From NCBI GenBank assembly GCA_958422185.1, contig CATZNW010000001.1, positions 72,310-136,309 on the forward strand: a stretch of DNA of 64,000 nucleotides, read 5' to 3'. The DNA comes from an uncultured Clostridium sp. GTDB taxonomy: Bacteria > Bacillota > Clostridia > Oscillospirales > Acutalibacteraceae. The position numbers and the translations under genes are program-made. This document shows, piece after piece, positions 45,463 to 53,415 of the stretch (positions are counted from its first letter, which is position 1; every line of letters begins with the position of its first letter). Below the pieces are notes generated by a model. That model had not been told where the DNA came from, made no database searches, and saw only the letters and a program-made list of their open reading frames with translations.

Positions 45463-45594
45463 TTGTAATAAAGATGATGTTTTTCTTTACATAATTTTAC
45501 AATATTTAAGTAAAAATTTATAAAAATTAACAACTGATACGCAATTAAAATAGACGCATACTAATATTGCCGCGGTAAATGAAAGGATGATTTT

Positions 45595-45762
45595 ATGCCG
45601 GATATTTTTAATCTGACGGACGAAATGAGCGCCTACTTCAATTCCCTGCCCAAAAGCGTGCAGGGCGCGCTGATATACAGCGGTGCAAAGGCCAACAGCC
45701 TTGCAGATCTGAAGCAGCTTGTAAGCGGCTTTTCAGGAAATGAATCAGCCGAAAAAAAATAA
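45595..45762 (+). CDS. 55-residue conserved-looking small protein
   Basis: ATG 45595 with AAAGGATG upstream, ending TAA 45762. The sequence is soluble and helical, with DEMSAYFNSLPKSVQGALI followed by SGAKANSLADLKQLVSGF. The pattern resembles small proteins of unknown function that I recall from other Clostridia. Its end overlaps the next gene by 23 bases in another frame, suggesting coupling. Confidence 0.65.
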   Translation: MPDIFNLTDEMSAYFNSLPKSVQGALIYSGAKANSLADLKQLVSGFSGNESAEKK

Positions 45763-45952
45763 AGCCGTATCCTCCGCCCAACGCTCTTTCCGGAAAAAAT
45801 ACAGGCTGAACCCGCGCATCACAAACAAATACTGCGCAAATATCAGTAATCCTACTGTGCAGCCGGACGAGCGAACGGAAATGGGGATACCGATTCCCAG
45901 TACGGAAAACGTTGAATATTCAAAAGAATATCAAGAGGAGAACAAGCTGTAA
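45740..45952 (+). CDS. 70-residue small basic protein
   Basis: Starts inside the preceding small gene (ATG 45740; AGGA close upstream). Basic N-terminus (QPKKNK, RSFRKKYRLNPRITNKY) and an acidic end (NVEYSKEYQEENKL) joined by NPTVQPDERTEMGIPIPS. The NPTVxP...TEMGxPIP..NVE pattern recalls small clostridial spore-surface-type proteins, but this is only a resemblance. Confidence 0.6.
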   Translation: MNQPKKNKAVSSAQRSFRKKYRLNPRITNKYCANISNPTVQPDERTEMGIPIPSTENVEYSKEYQEENKL

Positions 45953-45960
45953 AAAGGCGC

Positions 45961-45993
45961 AAAAAAAAAGACGGCAGATTATGCCGTCTTTTA
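45961..45993. terminator. bidirectional terminator
   Basis: AAAGACGGCA-GATTA-TGCCGTCTTT with nine A before and T after; serves the small-gene pair and the converging ABC permease. Confidence 0.88.
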
Positions 45994-46021
45994 TACTATA
46001 TAAATATAGAAAGAATTAAAA

Positions 46022-46861
46022 TTACAGGTGGAAAATAAGATCGTCGCTCTTTTTGCTGAAGACCAGTATTCCGAGAAGCAGGGTCCCGAACGCCCACGCC
46101 AGGGCGTAAAGCAAGAGTTTCCAGCTCATGGGCTGGCAGTACAAAACACACTGCCTAAACAGTTCAAGCATAGAATAGATAGGATTAATTTTGATAACGA
46201 TTTCTATCCATGGGGTTTTGATCTGCTGAAGCGGATAAATGATCGGCACGCAATAGAAAAGCAAAGTACAGAACACATCCCATATATACTCAACATCTCT
46301 GAAATAGACCTGTAAAACCGAAAGGATCAGTCCGATTCCGATAACAAATACAAGCATGATTGCCATCGGTATAAAAAACAGCAGAACATACGCATTAATA
46401 GTAAGACCGGAACCGCCGTTAAGACCGGAAACCTTGAAAAACACCCATACACAGACATAACATAACAGGGAAATCGCAAATGTTACAAAGTTAGAAAGAA
46501 TGCCTGACAGAGGATACATATACTTCGGCACATAGACCTTTTTTATGATCGGAGCATTGCTCCTGAAAGACGAAAGCGCCCTTTTGGTGGACGAAGTAAA
46601 AAATTCAAATAACAGTCTGCCTGTAAAAAGATACACGGGATAACAAACGATATGTTCCCTGTTGGCGCCGAAAATTCCGCCGAACACAACGGAAAGAACG
46701 ATCATATTTAAAAGCGGCTGAAGAAAGCTCCAGAAAATACCGAGCCAGGAATCCCTGTATTTCAGCTTAACATTTTTACGCGTAAGCTCGCTCAAGAGGT
46801 TTCTGTATTTTTTGAACATTTTAAAGAAATGTTCTACTCCCTCTTTTTTTAATATATCCAT
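46022..46861 (-). CDS. ABC-2 type polysaccharide/teichoic acid exporter permease
   Basis: 279 residues with six helices. The cytosolic start RNLLSELTRKNVKLKYRDSWLGIFWSFLQPLL (split here in two halves by a turn) and the block NPIYSMLELFRQCVLY are typical of TagG/RfbA/Wzm permeases that export undecaprenyl-linked glycans. Its ATPase partner (TagH/Wzt), normally the next gene, is missing: downstream is a terminator, upstream the shikimate genes. It must use an ATPase encoded elsewhere. Confidence 0.9.
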   Translation of the reverse strand: MDILKKEGVEHFFKMFKKYRNLLSELTRKNVKLKYRDSWLGIFWSFLQPLLNMIVLSVVFGGIFGANREHIVCYPVYLFTGRLLFEFFTSSTKRALSSFRSNAPIIKKVYVPKYMYPLSGILSNFVTFAISLLCYVCVWVFFKVSGLNGGSGLTINAYVLLFFIPMAIMLVFVIGIGLILSVLQVYFRDVEYIWDVFCTLLFYCVPIIYPLQQIKTPWIEIVIKINPIYSMLELFRQCVLYCQPMSWKLLLYALAWAFGTLLLGILVFSKKSDDLIFHL

Positions 46862-46879
46862 TTTTTTCGCTCCAAAAAA

Positions 46880-46906
46880 CTAAAAAACTGTGTTTTAAAA
46901 CGCAGT
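46880..46906 (-). terminator. terminator after aroK
   Basis: ACTGCGTTTTAAAACACAGT palindrome (one mismatch) followed by six T on the minus strand. Confidence 0.65.
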
Positions 46907-46948
46907 CATTATATCATAAGCTTTTTGATTTGTAAATAATAGTAACAA

Positions 46949-47437
46949 TTATTTAACCAATTCCGCAATTTCAGCAGCGATTTTTTTTACACTTTGATCG
47001 CCGTTAACAACAAAATCGGCTGCCGCAAGATACTTACTGCGGCGCTCTTCAAAAAGATTTTTGGCATTTTCCCGGTTTTTAAACAAGGGTCTGCCAGAAG
47101 CGTCGCCCACTCTTTTGCATATAACATCGAACGGTGTGTCAATAAAAACGACCCTGGCCGCGCGTTTGATCGCTTTTACATTTCGCTCATAAGTCATTGC
47201 GCCGCCGCCGGTTGAAATCACCGTATTGTTCATATGCGCCGTTTTCTTACATATCTCATATTCAAGATCCCTGAAATAAGCCTCGCCCTTATCTGAAAAG
47301 ATACGGCTTACAGTAGTATTTTCTTCCTTTTCGGCAAGCTCATCCGTATCAACGAATCTTCTGCCGGTGATTTTGGAAAGTTCACGTCCGACGGAGGTCT
47401 TTCCCGCACCCATAAACCCGCATAACGCTATATTCAT
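46949..47437 (-). CDS. aroK: shikimate kinase
   Basis: 162 residues. P-loop GFMGAGKTSVG at residues 7-17, shikimate-binding FVDTDELAEKEE, FRDLEYEIC and ISTGGGAM, lid region DASGRPLF. Phosphorylates shikimate at C3 in aromatic amino-acid synthesis. Its ATG overlaps the aroE TGA (ATGA), so the pair is translationally coupled. Confidence 0.96.
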   Translation of the reverse strand: MNIALCGFMGAGKTSVGRELSKITGRRFVDTDELAEKEENTTVSRIFSDKGEAYFRDLEYEICKKTAHMNNTVISTGGGAMTYERNVKAIKRAARVVFIDTPFDVICKRVGDASGRPLFKNRENAKNLFEERRSKYLAAADFVVNGDQSVKKIAAEIAELVK

Positions 47438-48261
47438 CGTTTCAGCAGCTCCTTTTGTGTTTTTGCAATCACATTCTCAACCTGCTCGTTGGAAAACCGG
47501 GTACCCATCCATATCTCCTGTGCCACTGCCGCCTGCCATACCAGCATAGACAAACCGTTGGAATATTTTATTCCCGCACTGCGGGCATATTTCAGAAATA
47601 AAGTTTCTGCGGGATTATAGATAACATCATAGACCGCCCCGGCACTGCACACTATATTCTGCGCAAGAGGGCAAGCATCGACATTCGGGAACATTCCCGC
47701 CGAAGTTCCGTTGACAATAAGATCCCAGTCTTCATTTATATCTGAATATTCCGTAAGTTGTATATCTTTATTCAGCTTTTCCCTGATCTCAGTTTTTATT
47801 TTATCGGCCTTTTCAAACGAACGCTTTCTGTAAGCTATGGTCAGTTCACACCCGTGCAGCACCGCCTCAAACGCGATCATTCTTGCCACTCCGCCGGTTC
47901 CGCAGAGCAGCACTCTGCCCGAAAGACCGATTCCGGCTGAATCCAGCGCCCTCAGGAACCCGGAACAGTCCGTATTGTATCCCGTGGAAACCTCGCCGGT
48001 TTTCACAGTATTTACAGCGCCGAAGAGTGCAGCTTTTTCATCCAGAATATCAAGATATTTGATAATATTCAGTTTATGCGGAATAGTAACATTAAAGCCG
48101 TTGAGCTCCATAAGATCATCCATACCCGAGTGAAGCGCTTCTTCATCAAGCTCAAAAAGCCTGTAAGAGCACTGCCTGCCGGACGCTTCGAAAAGGCATC
48201 TGTGTATAAACGGAGAAAGCGAGTGACCGAGCGGATAACCAAGCAGACCGTATTTTTCCAT
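47434..48261 (-). CDS. aroE: shikimate dehydrogenase
   Basis: 275 residues from ATG 48261 (AGAGGTGG upstream; 15 earlier codons are unlike the family). Substrate loop YPLGHSLSPFIHR, catalytic Lys in NVTIPHKLNIIKYL, NTDCSGFLRAL, and NADP loop CGTGGVARM. Reduces 3-dehydroshikimate to shikimate, directly before shikimate kinase in the pathway and on the DNA. Confidence 0.95.
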   Translation of the reverse strand: MEKYGLLGYPLGHSLSPFIHRCLFEASGRQCSYRLFELDEEALHSGMDDLMELNGFNVTIPHKLNIIKYLDILDEKAALFGAVNTVKTGEVSTGYNTDCSGFLRALDSAGIGLSGRVLLCGTGGVARMIAFEAVLHGCELTIAYRKRSFEKADKIKTEIREKLNKDIQLTEYSDINEDWDLIVNGTSAGMFPNVDACPLAQNIVCSAGAVYDVIYNPAETLFLKYARSAGIKYSNGLSMLVWQAAVAQEIWMGTRFSNEQVENVIAKTQKELLKR

Positions 48262-48310
48262 TTCCACCTCTGAAGAAAACAGCACAGCGAAAAATCCGCC
48301 GCGCAAAGTA

Positions 48311-48339
48311 TTGACAACAAGGAATAAATTTTATAATAT
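48311..48339 (+). promoter_or_regulatory. sigma-A promoter for acpP
   Basis: TTGACA with TATAAT after 15 bases or TAATAT after 17; same layout as the heat-shock promoter. Confidence 0.7.
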
Positions 48340-48390
48340 AATAACACATACTACTAATTTTAACAACTGTATTTTGGGAGTGATTCTGTT

Positions 48391-48618
48391 ATGGTATTTG
48401 AAAAAGTAGTTCAGATTCTGGCTGATCAGCTCAGTGTCGACCCGGATAAAATAACTATGGACAGTCTGCTCGAGGAAGATCTGGACGCCGACAGCCTTGA
48501 CGCGATCGACATAGTAATGAGTATAGAAGATGAATTTGAAATCGAAGTTCCTGACGAAGCGATTGCAGATATGAAATCCGTTGGCGATATTGTTAATTTT
48601 ATTGAAAATAATCAGTAA
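48391..48618 (+). CDS. acpP: acyl carrier protein
   Basis: 75 residues, acidic, four-helix. The phosphopantetheine site is Ser35 in LDADSLDAIDI. Carries growing fatty-acid chains. It is monocistronic here, not in a fab cluster, so it could also be a specialised carrier; the sequence is close to the general type. GGGAGTG upstream. Confidence 0.92.
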   Translation: MVFEKVVQILADQLSVDPDKITMDSLLEEDLDADSLDAIDIVMSIEDEFEIEVPDEAIADMKSVGDIVNFIENNQ

Positions 48619-48683
48619 TCAGATCGTTTGTCTAAGCTGTATTTGTTGAAACAGGCTAAATCACAAACTTTTTAAAGTATAAA

Positions 48684-48712
48684 TTGACATAAAAGAGAAT
48701 TAATATTAAAAT
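48684..48712 (+). promoter_or_regulatory. consensus sigma-A promoter for glpK
   Basis: TTGACA, 17 bases, TAAAAT. Transcription should begin near 48719, inside the left arm of the acpP terminator, so the new transcript lacks the full stem. Confidence 0.7.
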
Positions 48713-48745
48713 AAGAGTAAGTATAGTTATGCTTGCTCTTTTTAT
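48713..48745 (+). terminator. acpP terminator overlapping the glpK promoter
   Basis: AAGAGTAAGTA / TGCTTGCTCTT stem (one G-U) then TTTTTATTTTTATT. Confidence 0.8.
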
Positions 48746-48847
48746 TTTTATTACAGGGTAAAACGCGGCGGACAAAGGGGCAACGCCGGCGGCGCTTTAT
48801 AAAATTTTTCAGGCAAAAAGCGTAAAATATCCGGAAAGGCTTTTATT

Positions 48848-50350
48848 ATGGGTAAAAAATTTGTGTTGGCACTTGATCAGGGAACCACAAGTTCCCGTGC
48901 GATAATTTTTAACAAAAAAGGCGAAATAGTTGCAAAAGCGCAAAAGGAGTTTAACCAGTATTATCCGCAGAACGGCTGGGTGGAACATGACCCGAACGAG
49001 ATACTGTTTTCAGAGCTTGAAGCCGTTATTGAGGTTCTGCGCTCCGGCAAAGCGAAGCCTGACGATATTGCCGCTATAGGGATAACGAACCAGCGCGAGA
49101 CCACGATCGTGTGGGACAAGGAAACAGGAAAACCAATCTATAACGCAATAGTATGGCAGTGCCGGAGAACGGCGGATTACTGCGAAGAACTTAAGGCCCG
49201 TGGCCTGGGAGACTACATAAAAGAAACGACAGGATTGCTTATTGACGCTTATTTTTCAGGAACGAAAATCAAATGGATACTCGATAATGTGGAGGGGGCG
49301 CGTGAAAGAGCTGAAAAAGGCGAACTCCTTTTCGGAACGGTGGACACATGGCTGATATGGAATCTGACCGCTGGAAAAGTACATGTTACCGACTACTCCA
49401 ACGCTTGCAGAACGATGCTGTTTGATATAGATAAACTTCAGTGGGATCCTTATCTTTGCGAAACTCTGGGAATCCCTATGAGCATGCTGCCTCAGGTTAA
49501 GCCATCAAGCTGCATTTACGGGGAATGCGTAAAATTTCCGGGTATGGACCAGATCGCCGGAGTGCCTATTGCAAGCGCAATCGGGGATCAGCCCGGCGCG
49601 CTATTCGGTCAGGGCTGTTTTGAGCAGGGCCAGGCTAAAAACACATATGGCACCGGCTGCTTTTTACTTATGAACACCGGTGAAAAACGCATAAATTCGC
49701 GTTCCAATCTGCTTACCGGCATTGCCTGGGGGATTGACGGAAAGATCACATACGATCTGGAAGGCTCGGCATTCAACGCAGGTTCGGTCATCAAATGGCT
49801 GAGAGATGAACTTGAGCTCATAAAAAGCGCCCCTGAATGCGATGTTCTTGCAGAGGCGGTCGAGGATTCCAACGGACTTTATTTTGTGCCGGCCTTTACG
49901 GGACTGGGCGCGCCGTACTGGGATATGTATGCCCGTGGATGCATGATCGGCCTTACGCGCAGCGTAAATAAAAAGCATATCTGCCGCGCGGTGCTGGAAA
50001 GCATAACGTTTCAGATGACCGATCTGCTTGAGGCCATGATGAACGACAGCGGAATTCTTTTAAAGGATCTTAGAGTGGACGGAGGCGCCTCCGTATCAGA
50101 TATCATGATGCAGATTCAGGCGGATATGACGGGCGTTAATGTAAACAGGCCTGTTAACAAAGAGGCCACTGCACTGGGGGCGGCGTATCTTGCGGGTCTT
50201 GCAACCGGTGTTTGGGAAAGCACGCAGGAAATAGAGCAAAACAGACAGGTTGAAAAGATATTTATTCCGTCTATGGAAACAGAAAAAAGAAACAGACTTT
50301 ATACAAATTGGAAAAGAGCCGTTGAACGCTCAAGAAATTGGGAAAGATAA
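48848..50350 (+). CDS. glpK: glycerol kinase
   Basis: 500 residues, FGGY fold. ATP loop ALDQGTTSSRAIIF at the start, ITNQRETTIVWDKETG near residue 80, the glycerol-site run VWQCRRTADYC, and AYFSGTKIKWILDN. Later VTDYSNACRTML and LRVDGGASVSDIMMQ complete the signature. Makes glycerol-3-phosphate. No glpF or glpD is adjacent. A 130-base leader after the promoter has no evident function. Confidence 0.97.
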   Translation: MGKKFVLALDQGTTSSRAIIFNKKGEIVAKAQKEFNQYYPQNGWVEHDPNEILFSELEAVIEVLRSGKAKPDDIAAIGITNQRETTIVWDKETGKPIYNAIVWQCRRTADYCEELKARGLGDYIKETTGLLIDAYFSGTKIKWILDNVEGARERAEKGELLFGTVDTWLIWNLTAGKVHVTDYSNACRTMLFDIDKLQWDPYLCETLGIPMSMLPQVKPSSCIYGECVKFPGMDQIAGVPIASAIGDQPGALFGQGCFEQGQAKNTYGTGCFLLMNTGEKRINSRSNLLTGIAWGIDGKITYDLEGSAFNAGSVIKWLRDELELIKSAPECDVLAEAVEDSNGLYFVPAFTGLGAPYWDMYARGCMIGLTRSVNKKHICRAVLESITFQMTDLLEAMMNDSGILLKDLRVDGGASVSDIMMQIQADMTGVNVNRPVNKEATALGAAYLAGLATGVWESTQEIEQNRQVEKIFIPSMETEKRNRLYTNWKRAVERSRNWER

Positions 50351-50379
50351 TTACATAAATGATTTAAGGGTGAGAAAAA

Positions 50380-51543
50380 ATGGGAAAAATTATCTGCCCG
50401 TGGGCACTTATTACTGATTTTATTACAGACGCGTTCAAAGGCTACGGTGTACCTGAAAAAGACGCAGAGATCTGTGCCGATGTGCTGCTTGAATCCGATA
50501 AAAGAGGGATCGAAAGCCACGGCTGCAACAGATTCAAGCCGATCTATATTGACAGGATCAAGGCAGGAATACAAAACCCCGTTACGGAATTTGAGGTCCT
50601 GCGTGAAACGCCAACGACCGCCGTTATTGACGGCCACGACGGTATGGGTCAGGTCATAGGCGTCAGGGCCATGGAAATGGCAATTGAAAAGGCAAAAAAA
50701 TACGGCATGGGAATGACGGCAGTAAGAAACAGCTGCCATTACGGGATAGCAGGCTATTACGCCACGATGGCTACGGAACAGGACATGATAGGCATGACAG
50801 GCACAAACGCCCGCCCTTCCATTGCCCCAACTCACGGCGTTGAAAACATGCTCGGCACCAATCCCTTTACAATCGGCATGCCGACAGATGAGAAATTTCC
50901 GTTTGTATTTGACGCCGCAACCTCTATAATTCAGCGCGGCAGAATAGAATACTACGCACGAATAGGAAAAGACTGTCCCGTGGGCACAGTGATAGGCAGG
51001 GACGGCAGCGCGCTCACGAACAGTAAAGAAATACTGACCCAGCTAAACACCGGTGAAGCCGCGCTTGCCCCGCTCGGCGGCATCGGCGAAGAACTGGGGG
51101 GATACAAAGGATATGATTTTGCCACAGCGGTTGAACTGCTTTCGGCAGCGCTTCAGCAAGGTCAGTTTTTATCTGCTCTTTCCGGTATCGGAGAAAACGG
51201 AGAAAAGAAAAAGTATCATCTGGGTCACTGGTTCATAGCAATCGATACCCGGGCCTTTTCGGGGCCAGATTCATTCAAAAAAACCGCGGGCGATATTCTG
51301 CGTCAGCTAAGGGCAAGCAAAAAAGCGCCTGGTGAAGAAAGGATCTACACAGCCGGCGAAAAAGAATATGATATATGGAAGGAAAGGGAAAACAGCGGAG
51401 TGCCGATCAATGACGCAGTGCAAAAAGAGCTTTGTGACGTTCGCGACGAGCTGGGCCTAAAATATGTTTTTCCGTGGGAAGAAGGTTATGCACCCTACCC
51501 TGAAACGGTAAAGGCTGCCTCCCATATAGAAAACAAATCATGA
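50380..51543 (+). CDS. Ldh2 family NAD(P)-dependent 2-hydroxyacid dehydrogenase
   Basis: 387 residues. Ldh2-family motifs: SDKRGIESHGCNRFK near residue 48, the catalytic His in VRNSCHYGIAGYY, and GTNARPSIAP with NMLGTNPFTIGMP. Oxidises malate, lactate or ureidoglycolate in characterised members; the neighbouring malic enzyme makes malate the best guess. GGTGAG upstream; 29 bases after glpK, so cotranscription is possible. Confidence 0.9.
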   Translation: MGKIICPWALITDFITDAFKGYGVPEKDAEICADVLLESDKRGIESHGCNRFKPIYIDRIKAGIQNPVTEFEVLRETPTTAVIDGHDGMGQVIGVRAMEMAIEKAKKYGMGMTAVRNSCHYGIAGYYATMATEQDMIGMTGTNARPSIAPTHGVENMLGTNPFTIGMPTDEKFPFVFDAATSIIQRGRIEYYARIGKDCPVGTVIGRDGSALTNSKEILTQLNTGEAALAPLGGIGEELGGYKGYDFATAVELLSAALQQGQFLSALSGIGENGEKKKYHLGHWFIAIDTRAFSGPDSFKKTAGDILRQLRASKKAPGEERIYTAGEKEYDIWKERENSGVPINDAVQKELCDVRDELGLKYVFPWEEGYAPYPETVKAASHIENKS

Positions 51544-51571
51544 ATTACTAATGATAAAGAGGACAGGATCT

Positions 51572-52744
51572 ATGGATTACAGAAAAGAATCACTTAAACT
51601 GCATGAAAAATGGAAGGGCAAGGTTGAAGTTGTTGCCAGGGCAAAGGTTGACGACAAAGACGCGCTTTCACTTGCTTATACGCCCGGCGTTGCGCAGCCG
51701 TGCCTTGAAATCCAGAAGGATTATAACAAAAGCTGGGAACTTACGCGCCGCTGGAATATGGCGGCTGTTATAACTGACGGTTCCGCTGTTCTGGGTCTTG
51801 GTGACATTGGCCCTGAGGCGGGAATGCCGGTTATGGAAGGAAAATGCGTTCTGTTTAAAGAATTCGGCGGAGTGGATGCATTCCCGCTCTGCGTGCGCAC
51901 GAAAGACGTTGATGAATTCGTTAAGACAGTTTATAACATAAGCGGATCATTCGGCGGAATCAATCTTGAAGATATTGCCGCACCGAGATGCTTTGAAATA
52001 GAAGAAAAACTGAAAAAGATCTGTGATATTCCCGTTTTTCACGATGACCAGCACGGCACTGCGGTAGTCGTTTCAGCAGCGCTGATCAACGCAACGAAGA
52101 TAACGGGCAAGCCTTTGGGCGAATGCAGGGCTGTTATAAACGGTTCAGGCGCGGCAGGAATAGCAATTGCCAAACTGCTTATGACCCTGGGCCTTAAGGA
52201 CGTTGTTCTGTGCGACAGAACAGGCGCGATCTACGAAGGCAGAGAAAACCTTAACCCTTATAAGGCGGAGATAGCGAAAATATCAAATAAGGATATGGTA
52301 AAAGGAACGCTTGCAAACGCCGTTTGCGGCGCGGATATTTTTATAGGTGTTTCCGCGCCCGGAGTTCTGACCGCAGATATGATCAAGACAATGAATGAAA
52401 ACGCCATAGTGCTTGCCATGGCCAACCCCGTGCCCGAAATCATGCCGGATGAGGCAAAGGCTGCCGGCGCTGCGATCGTCGGCACAGGCAGATCCGATTT
52501 TCCGAACCAGATAAACAATGTTGTTGCATTCCCGGGTATCTTCCGCGGAGCGCTTGATGTCAGGGCAAGTCAGATCACGGAAAATATGAAGATCGCCGCG
52601 GCATATGCAATAGCGTCACTTGTAAGCGGCGATGAGCTGAAGCCGGATTATATTCTGCCGTTTGCTTTTGACAAACGAATTAAAGACGCGGTTGCATCCG
52701 CTGTGGCCGACGCCGCAAGAAAAGACGGCGTTGCAAGAATATAA
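51572..52744 (+). CDS. NAD(P)-dependent malic enzyme
   Basis: 390 residues, short bacterial type without the phosphotransacetylase domain. Catalytic Tyr in LAYTPGVAQPC, Lys in LFKEFGGVDAFPL, metal-binding EDIAAPRCFEIE and HDDQHGTAVVV, NAD loop NGSGAAGIAIAKLL. Converts malate to pyruvate and CO2. I start at ATG 51572, with GAGGACAGGA upstream, rather than 21 bases earlier. Follows the Ldh2 gene closely. Confidence 0.95.
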   Translation: MDYRKESLKLHEKWKGKVEVVARAKVDDKDALSLAYTPGVAQPCLEIQKDYNKSWELTRRWNMAAVITDGSAVLGLGDIGPEAGMPVMEGKCVLFKEFGGVDAFPLCVRTKDVDEFVKTVYNISGSFGGINLEDIAAPRCFEIEEKLKKICDIPVFHDDQHGTAVVVSAALINATKITGKPLGECRAVINGSGAAGIAIAKLLMTLGLKDVVLCDRTGAIYEGRENLNPYKAEIAKISNKDMVKGTLANAVCGADIFIGVSAPGVLTADMIKTMNENAIVLAMANPVPEIMPDEAKAAGAAIVGTGRSDFPNQINNVVAFPGIFRGALDVRASQITENMKIAAAYAIASLVSGDELKPDYILPFAFDKRIKDAVASAVADAARKDGVARI

Positions 52745-52758
52745 AAAGCAATGATAAA

Positions 52759-52800
52759 AGAAGGCGGTTTTACATGTATTTGCAAAACCGCCTTTCCTTA
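52759..52800. terminator. terminator after malic enzyme gene
   Basis: AAGGCGGTTTT / AAAACCGCCTT stem with A and T flanks; also serves the converging ArsC-like gene. Confidence 0.85.
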
Positions 52801-52826
52801 TTATATTAATTACATATTTAATACAC

Positions 52827-53183
52827 TCAGCATGACTTCAGTTTTTCCAACCATTCTTTTTCCCGGAAACCGGTTAAAACACAGCGATCCGTAACAACCA
52901 AAGGTCGTTTGACAAGCATGCCGTCAGAAGCCAAAAGCTTTAGCTGTTCCTCTTCGCTCATATGCGGCAGTTTATCTTTCAGCCCCATGGATTTATAAAG
53001 CATTCCGCTGGTATTGAAAAACTTTTTGAGCGGAAGTCCGCTTTTTTCATACCATGTTTTCAGTTCATCATAGGTTGGGTTTTGATCTTTGATATGCCTG
53101 TCTGTATAGGCAATTCCGTTTTCATCCAGCCACTTTTTTGCTTTTTGGCAGGTTGAACATTTCGGGTATTCAATAAAGAGCAT
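52827..53183 (-). CDS. ArsC/Spx family thioredoxin-fold protein
   Basis: 118 residues from ATG 53183 (AAAGGAC upstream). Start FIEYPKCSTCQKAKKWLD gives Cys9 and Cys12, then the typical KDQNPTYDELKTWYEKSGLPLKKFFNTSG and the arginine segment KRPLVVTDRCVLTGF. Such proteins are arsenate-reductase-like or Spx/MgsR regulators; the CxxC form and the lack of ars genes nearby favour a general redox role. The longer open frame upstream is not supported. Confidence 0.88.
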   Translation of the reverse strand: MLFIEYPKCSTCQKAKKWLDENGIAYTDRHIKDQNPTYDELKTWYEKSGLPLKKFFNTSGMLYKSMGLKDKLPHMSEEEQLKLLASDGMLVKRPLVVTDRCVLTGFREKEWLEKLKSC

Positions 53184-53205
53184 GAATTTCGTCCTTTCTG
53201 CAAAA

Positions 53206-53397
53206 TTAAAATTCCGAGGCATAATCTTTACACCAATTAAACAGCAATGAAAAATCATTTCTGCAATCAATATTTTCGGTGTTTTCAACTTCCGCCGCAC
53301 GTTCAAATACTTTTTTATCTTTTCCTGAAACCGCTTTTAAAAGTTCTTTTTTCGTTTGATGAAATTCACCGGTGTTAAAATAATAGATATTCTGCAA
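53206..53397 (-). CDS. 63-residue hypothetical protein
   Basis: Read from TTG 53397, with GGAGG 10 bases upstream; an ATG at 53402 is better spaced but in another frame that stops after 21 codons. Polar, with a helical KKELLKAVSGKDKKVFERAAE and a C-terminal NWCKDY. No family recognised. It sits between hemW and the ArsC-like gene on the same strand, so it would be in their transcript. Real status uncertain. Confidence 0.4.
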   Translation of the reverse strand: MQNIYYFNTGEFHQTKKELLKAVSGKDKKVFERAAEVENTENIDCRNDFSLLFNWCKDYASEF

Positions 53398-53415
53398 AAC
53401 ATACTGTCCTCCGTT

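Noticed and set aside
45314..45594. AT-rich block as a replication origin or CRISPR leader
   Set aside because: No DnaA-box cluster, no spaced direct repeats; better explained as promoters with WalR-like boxes.
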